Assembly (NCBI GenBank): GCA_020161065.1
Contig: JAIUPH010000037.1
Coordinates: forward strand, 248,001-312,000
Source: Pseudomonadota bacterium
GTDB taxonomy: Bacteria; Pseudomonadota; Gammaproteobacteria; Burkholderiales; Burkholderiaceae_C
Length of the DNA stretch: 64,000 bases
Direction: 5' to 3'
The notes under the pieces are model-generated. The model saw nothing but the letters and a program-made list of their open reading frames with translations, made no database searches and was not told the origin of the DNA. Position numbers and translations under genes: made by a program. Position 1 is the first letter of the stretch. Each line of letters starts with the position of its first letter. Below are positions 60,420-64,000 of this stretch, piece after piece.

Positions 60420-61598
60420 ATGACAAGCAAAGTGGTGGTCGCCGGGGTCGGCATGATCCCCTTCAAGAAGCCCGGGCAGGCCGACGGCTACGCGGTGATG
60501 GGCGGGCAAGCCGTGCGCCTGGCGCTGGCCGATGCCGGCGTCGGCTTCCAGGCCATCCAGCAGGCCTATGCCAGCTACATCTACGGCGACTCCACCGGCG
60601 GCCAGCGCGTGCTGTACGACGTGGGCATGACGGGGCTGCCGATCTTCAACGTGCACAACAACTGCGCCAGCGGCTCGTCGGCGCTGTACCTCGCGCGCCA
60701 GGCCATCGCCAGCGGCGAGGCCGACGTGGTGCTCGCCTTCGGCTTCGAGCAGATGAACCCCGGCGCGCTGGTCAACCACTTCAGCGACCGCGCCTCGCCG
60801 CTGGAGCTGTTCATGCAGCAGTGCGAAGGCCTGGCGCCGCCCGAGGTGCCGTCGGCGCTGCGCCTGTTCGGCGCCGCCGGGCGTGAGCACATGAAGCGCT
60901 TCGGCACGCCGCTGGAAAGCTTCGCCAAGATCCGCGCCAAGGCCAGCCGCCACGCCGCCAACAACCCGCTGGCGGTGTTCCGCAAGGTGGTCAGCACCGA
61001 GGAGGTGATGGCCGACCAGGTGATGTGGCCCGGCGTGATGACGCGGCTGATGGCCTGCCCGCCGACCTGCGGCGCCGCCGCCGCGGTGCTGTGCAGCGAG
61101 GCCTATGCCAATGCGCACGGCCTCGATGCGCGCGTGTGGATCGCCGGCCAGGCGCTGGCCACCGACGGCCCCGAGACCTTCAAGTCGGGCGACGCGCGCC
61201 ACCTGGCCGGCTTCGGCATGTCGCGCGCCGCCGCCAAGCGCGTCTACGAGCAGGCCGGCGTCGGCGCCGACGATGTCGACGTGGTCGAGCTGCACGACTG
61301 CTTCGCCCACAACGAGCTGCTGACCTACGAGGCGCTGGGCCTGTGCCCCGAGGGCGGCGCGCAGAAGTTCATCGACGACGGCGACAACACCTACGGCGGG
61401 CGCTACGTCGTCAACCCCTCGGGCGGCCTGCTGTCCAAGGGCCACCCGATCGGCGCCACCGGCCTGGCGCAATGCTTCGAGCTGGTGTCGCAACTGCGCG
61501 GCAGCGCCGAGCAGCGCCAGGTGGACGGCGCGCGCGTCGCGCTGCAGCACAACGTGGGCATCGGCGGCGCCGCGGTCGTCACGATGTACCGCGTCTGA
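60420..61598 (+). CDS. Thiolase / sterol carrier protein-x type acetyl-CoA acyltransferase
   Basis: 392 residues of the SCP-x-like (non-decarboxylating, lipid-transfer) thiolase group: VAGVGMIPFKKPG, nucleophile Cys82 in NVHNNCASGSSALYLAR, VELHDCFAHNELLTYEALGLC, and GGLLSKGHPIGATG with the catalytic His. Cleaves 3-oxoacyl-CoA, often of branched or steroid side chains. Likely cotranscribed with crotonase 2. An AGGAGC ribosome-binding site lies upstream. Confidence 0.93.
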   Translation: MTSKVVVAGVGMIPFKKPGQADGYAVMGGQAVRLALADAGVGFQAIQQAYASYIYGDSTGGQRVLYDVGMTGLPIFNVHNNCASGSSALYLARQAIASGEADVVLAFGFEQMNPGALVNHFSDRASPLELFMQQCEGLAPPEVPSALRLFGAAGREHMKRFGTPLESFAKIRAKASRHAANNPLAVFRKVVSTEEVMADQVMWPGVMTRLMACPPTCGAAAAVLCSEAYANAHGLDARVWIAGQALATDGPETFKSGDARHLAGFGMSRAAAKRVYEQAGVGADDVDVVELHDCFAHNELLTYEALGLCPEGGAQKFIDDGDNTYGGRYVVNPSGGLLSKGHPIGATGLAQCFELVSQLRGSAEQRQVDGARVALQHNVGIGGAAVVTMYRV

Positions 61599-61611
61599 AG
61601 CGAGGCGACCT

Positions 61612-62655
61612 ATGGGCAAGACGATTTCCGGCGCGCTGGTCCTGCTGGCCGTCGCCGCCGCGGGCGCCGGCGCGCAGCCGGTGGCGGGGACGGCCGCGCA
61701 GCCGGTCCCGGTCACGGTCGACAACTTCGTGCGCGCCGAGACCGACCGCTATTTCGCCGCCGCCGCATCCACCGGCTTCGGCAAGTTCTTCCACTACCGC
61801 GACTTCGCGCCGCTGGAGCAGGTGCGCGTCGTTCGCGTCAACCGCGACACGCTGTATTCGGTCGGCGTGTTCGACCTCGACGCCGGGCCGCTGACCGTCA
61901 CGCTGCCCGACGCCGGCACGCGCTACCTGTCGCTGGTGGCGTACAACGAAGACCACGTCGCCTCGCCGGCGATCTACCGGCCGGGCCGCCACACCTTCAG
62001 CCGTGAACAGGTCGGCACGCGCTACGTTACGCTCGGCGTGCGCATCCTGTTCGACCCCGCCGATGCGGCCGATCGCGGCCGCGCCAACGCGCTGCAGGAC
62101 GCCATCGGCGTGCAGCAGGCCGCCAGCGGCCGCTTCGAGGTGCCGGCGTGGGACGCGGCGGGCCTGAAGCGCGTGCGCGACGCGCTGCTGGCACTGGGCC
62201 GCACGCTGCCCGACACGCGCCGCATGTTCGGCGGCCGCGAGCAGGTCGACCCCGTGCGGCATCTGATCGGCACCGCCATGGCCTGGGGCGGCAACCGCGA
62301 GGCCGATGCGCTGTACCTCAACGTCACGCCGGCGCGCAACGACGGCCAGACCGTCTACCGCCTGCGCGTGGCCGAGGTGCCGGTGGACGGCTTCTGGTCG
62401 GTCAGCGTCTACGACGAAGCCGGCTGGTTCAAGCCCAATCCGTACCAGGCCTACACGCTGAACAGCGTGACGGCCAAGCGCGGCGCCGACGGCGCGGTGG
62501 ACATCCAGTTCGGCGGCTGCGACGGCCGCACCGCCAACTGCCTGCCCACGCCGCCGGGGTGGAACTACATGGTGCGGCTGTACCGCGCGCGCGCCGAAGT
62601 GCTGGACGGCCGCTGGACCTTCCCCCAGGCGCAGGCGCAGGCGCTGCCGCGCTGA
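61612..62655 (+). CDS. Exported DUF1254/DUF1214 family protein
   Basis: 347 residues with a signal peptide (1-21, ending AGAQ). VRVNRDTLYSVGVFDLDAGPLTVTLPDAGTRYLSLVAYNEDH is the DUF1254 core and VPVDGFWSVSVYDEAGWFKPNPYQAYTLNS the DUF1214 C-terminal domain, followed by PPGWNYMVRLYRAR. Family function is unknown; members are periplasmic and often duplicated. It starts 13 nt after the thiolase and is followed 36 nt later by a longer relative. Confidence 0.88.
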   Translation: MGKTISGALVLLAVAAAGAGAQPVAGTAAQPVPVTVDNFVRAETDRYFAAAASTGFGKFFHYRDFAPLEQVRVVRVNRDTLYSVGVFDLDAGPLTVTLPDAGTRYLSLVAYNEDHVASPAIYRPGRHTFSREQVGTRYVTLGVRILFDPADAADRGRANALQDAIGVQQAASGRFEVPAWDAAGLKRVRDALLALGRTLPDTRRMFGGREQVDPVRHLIGTAMAWGGNREADALYLNVTPARNDGQTVYRLRVAEVPVDGFWSVSVYDEAGWFKPNPYQAYTLNSVTAKRGADGAVDIQFGGCDGRTANCLPTPPGWNYMVRLYRARAEVLDGRWTFPQAQAQALPR

Positions 62656-62691
62656 AGCCGCTCCGGCCTAACCTTGGAAACGAGACGACCC

Positions 62692-64000
62692 ATGTTTCAC
62701 CGCATCGCTGCCTTTGCATCACTGCTCACCGCGCTGCTGCTGCCCGCAGCCGCCGGCGCGCAAGCCCCGTTGTCGGCCGACAAGGCACGCGCGCTCGCCA
62801 AAGAGGCCTACATCTACGGCTACGCGCTGGTCGACCACTACCGCATCCAGTACTCGTACTTCGTCGACCAGGGCGGCCCCGAATACAAGGGGCCGTGGAA
62901 CCAGCTGTACAACACCGCGCGCGTCTACACGCCGGCCGACCGCGCCATCCAGTCGCCGAACTCCGACACGCCGTACTCCTTCATCGGCGCCGACCTGCGC
63001 GCCGAGCCGCTGGTGATCAGCGTGCCGGCGGTGGAGCCGGGCCGCTACTACTCGGCGCAGTTCGTCGACGCCTACACGCACAACTTCGCCTTCGTCGGCA
63101 GCCGCGCCACCGGCAACGGCGCCGGCCGCTTCCTGCTGGCCGGGCCGCGCTGGACGGGCGACAAGCCCGCCGGCGTCGACCGCGTGATCCGCTCCGAGAC
63201 CGAATTCGCCTACGTGATGTGGCGCACCCAGTTGTTCGGCCCGCAGGACATCGACAACGTGCGCAAGGTGCAGGCCGGTTACCGCGTGCAAACGCTGTCG
63301 GCCTACCTCGGCCAGCCGGCGCCGCCGGCCGCCGCCGCGGTCGACTTTCCGCGCCCGCTGACGGTGCCCGAGCAGCGCACGTCGCTGCGCTTCTTCGAGC
63401 TGCTGAACTTCGTGCTGCAGTTCTGCCCTCCGCACGCCAGCGAACAGGCGCTGCTGCAGCGGCTGGCAAGGCTGGGCGTCGGCCCCGGCCTGCACGTCGA
63501 CGGACCGCAGCTGACGCCTGAATTGCGCGCCGCCGTCGAGGCCGGCATGGCCGACGCCTGGGTGGCGCTGGCCGCGCTGGACGCGCGCATGGCCAAGGGC
63601 GAGGCCACCAGCCGCGACCTCTTCGGCTCGCGCGAGCGGCTGCGCAACAACTACCTGTACCGCATGCGCGGCGCGTCGGGCGGCATCTACGGCATGGACG
63701 CCGAAGAAGCGCTGTACCCGGTGTACTACGCCGACGCGGCCGGCCGCCCGCTCGACGGCAGCAAGCGCTATGCGCTGCGCTTCGCCCCCGGCCAACTGCC
63801 GCCGGCCAACGCCTTCTGGTCGCTGACGATGTACGAGCTGCCGCTGCGCAACCTGGTGGCCAACGCGATCGACCGCTACCTGATCAATTCGCCGATGCTG
63901 CCGGCGCTCAAGCGCGACGCCGACGGCGCGATCACGCTCCACATCCAGCGCGAGTCGCCCGGCGCCGACCAGGAAAGCAACTGGCTGCCGGCGCCGCCGG
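62692..64000 (+). CDS. Exported DUF1254 family protein (cut by window end)
   Basis: The first 436 codons or so are present. Signal peptide (1-23, ending AAGAQA), then EAYIYGYALVDHYRIQY, SPNSDTPYSFIGADLRAEPLVISVPAVEPGRYYSAQFVD (DUF1254) and NAFWSLTMYELPLRNLVANAIDRYLINS (DUF1214). By comparison with the family (about 460-480 residues) only a short C-terminal end is missing. It pairs with the preceding shorter member. Periplasmic; function unknown. Confidence 0.9.
   Translation, partial: MFHRIAAFASLLTALLLPAAAGAQAPLSADKARALAKEAYIYGYALVDHYRIQYSYFVDQGGPEYKGPWNQLYNTARVYTPADRAIQSPNSDTPYSFIGADLRAEPLVISVPAVEPGRYYSAQFVDAYTHNFAFVGSRATGNGAGRFLLAGPRWTGDKPAGVDRVIRSETEFAYVMWRTQLFGPQDIDNVRKVQAGYRVQTLSAYLGQPAPPAAAAVDFPRPLTVPEQRTSLRFFELLNFVLQFCPPHASEQALLQRLARLGVGPGLHVDGPQLTPELRAAVEAGMADAWVALAALDARMAKGEATSRDLFGSRERLRNNYLYRMRGASGGIYGMDAEEALYPVYYADAAGRPLDGSKRYALRFAPGQLPPANAFWSLTMYELPLRNLVANAIDRYLINSPMLPALKRDADGAITLHIQRESPGADQESNWLPAPP

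Overview
The window is dense, very GC-rich (about 70% by eye) and gene-packed, with protein families and gene orders typical of Betaproteobacteria, order Burkholderiales (Rubrivivax/Leptothrix/Methylibium-like). The signs are a ccoP-fixH-fnr-hemN-TauE/SafE block, clpS-clpA beside a cold-shock gene, an alkA-accA-tilS-lysC-tRNA-Ser(GCU) run, homodimeric-type pyruvate dehydrogenase E1, a PEP-CTERM protein and many broad-substrate catabolic genes. No transposase, prophage, CRISPR array or rRNA was seen. This looks like ordinary chromosome, with one probable broken antitoxin-like gene (5633-5806) as the main relic.

Layout. 1-3650: end of cbb3 oxidase subunit CcoP, a short FixH-like protein, FNR, and FNR-box-preceded oxygen-independent hemN. 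3761-5338: small secreted peptide and isocitrate dehydrogenase. 5339-5918: nearly gene-free, with a ribbon-helix-helix remnant. 5919-14254: LysR regulator divergent from a putative uptake/catabolic operon (PLP C-S lyase, polar amino-acid ABC transporter, DUF169 protein, NDP-forming acyl-CoA synthetase). 14181-16582: pobR/pobA for 4-hydroxybenzoate. 16602-20009: AceE/MdeB-like 2-oxoacid dehydrogenase E1 divergent from an Lrp regulator. 20025-24612: uncharacterised two-component flavin monooxygenase / VOC dioxygenase / FAH-hydrolase operon with a divergent TetR regulator.

24635-32789 is the most notable part: an ECF sigma factor and its ChrR-type zinc anti-sigma factor, divergent from a tightly overlapping six-gene lipid-modification operon (two cyclopropane-fatty-acid-synthase-like methyltransferases, DUF1295, a desaturase, a FAD amine-oxidase-like protein, DUF1365), plus a convergent DUF2177 membrane gene. 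Three promoters with the same architecture (TGATCC, 18 nt, TASAAG inside the shared decamer GCGTASAAGC) sit before the sigma gene, before the six-gene operon and before DUF2177. The sequence therefore suggests a self-contained, autoregulated regulon resembling the Rhodobacter RpoE-ChrR singlet-oxygen response, with a likely role in making modified (possibly methyl-furan) fatty acids.

32839-43599: PrpF-family isomerase; B12 salvage genes cobQ, btuD, btuC and btuB behind a cobalamin riboswitch; a diguanylate cyclase; a FlxA-like coiled-coil protein; btuF and an MFS transporter. 43664-52304: HU-like protein, bacterioferritin, cold-shock protein, ClpS/ClpA, a PEP-CTERM protein, a methyltransferase, MtfA, LpxH and two cyclophilins. 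52413-58286: cysS, AlkA-like glycosylase, accA, tilS, lysC, tRNA-Ser and its terminator. 58383-64000: two enoyl-CoA hydratases, an SCP-x-type thiolase and two DUF1254/DUF1214 exported proteins, the last cut by the window edge.
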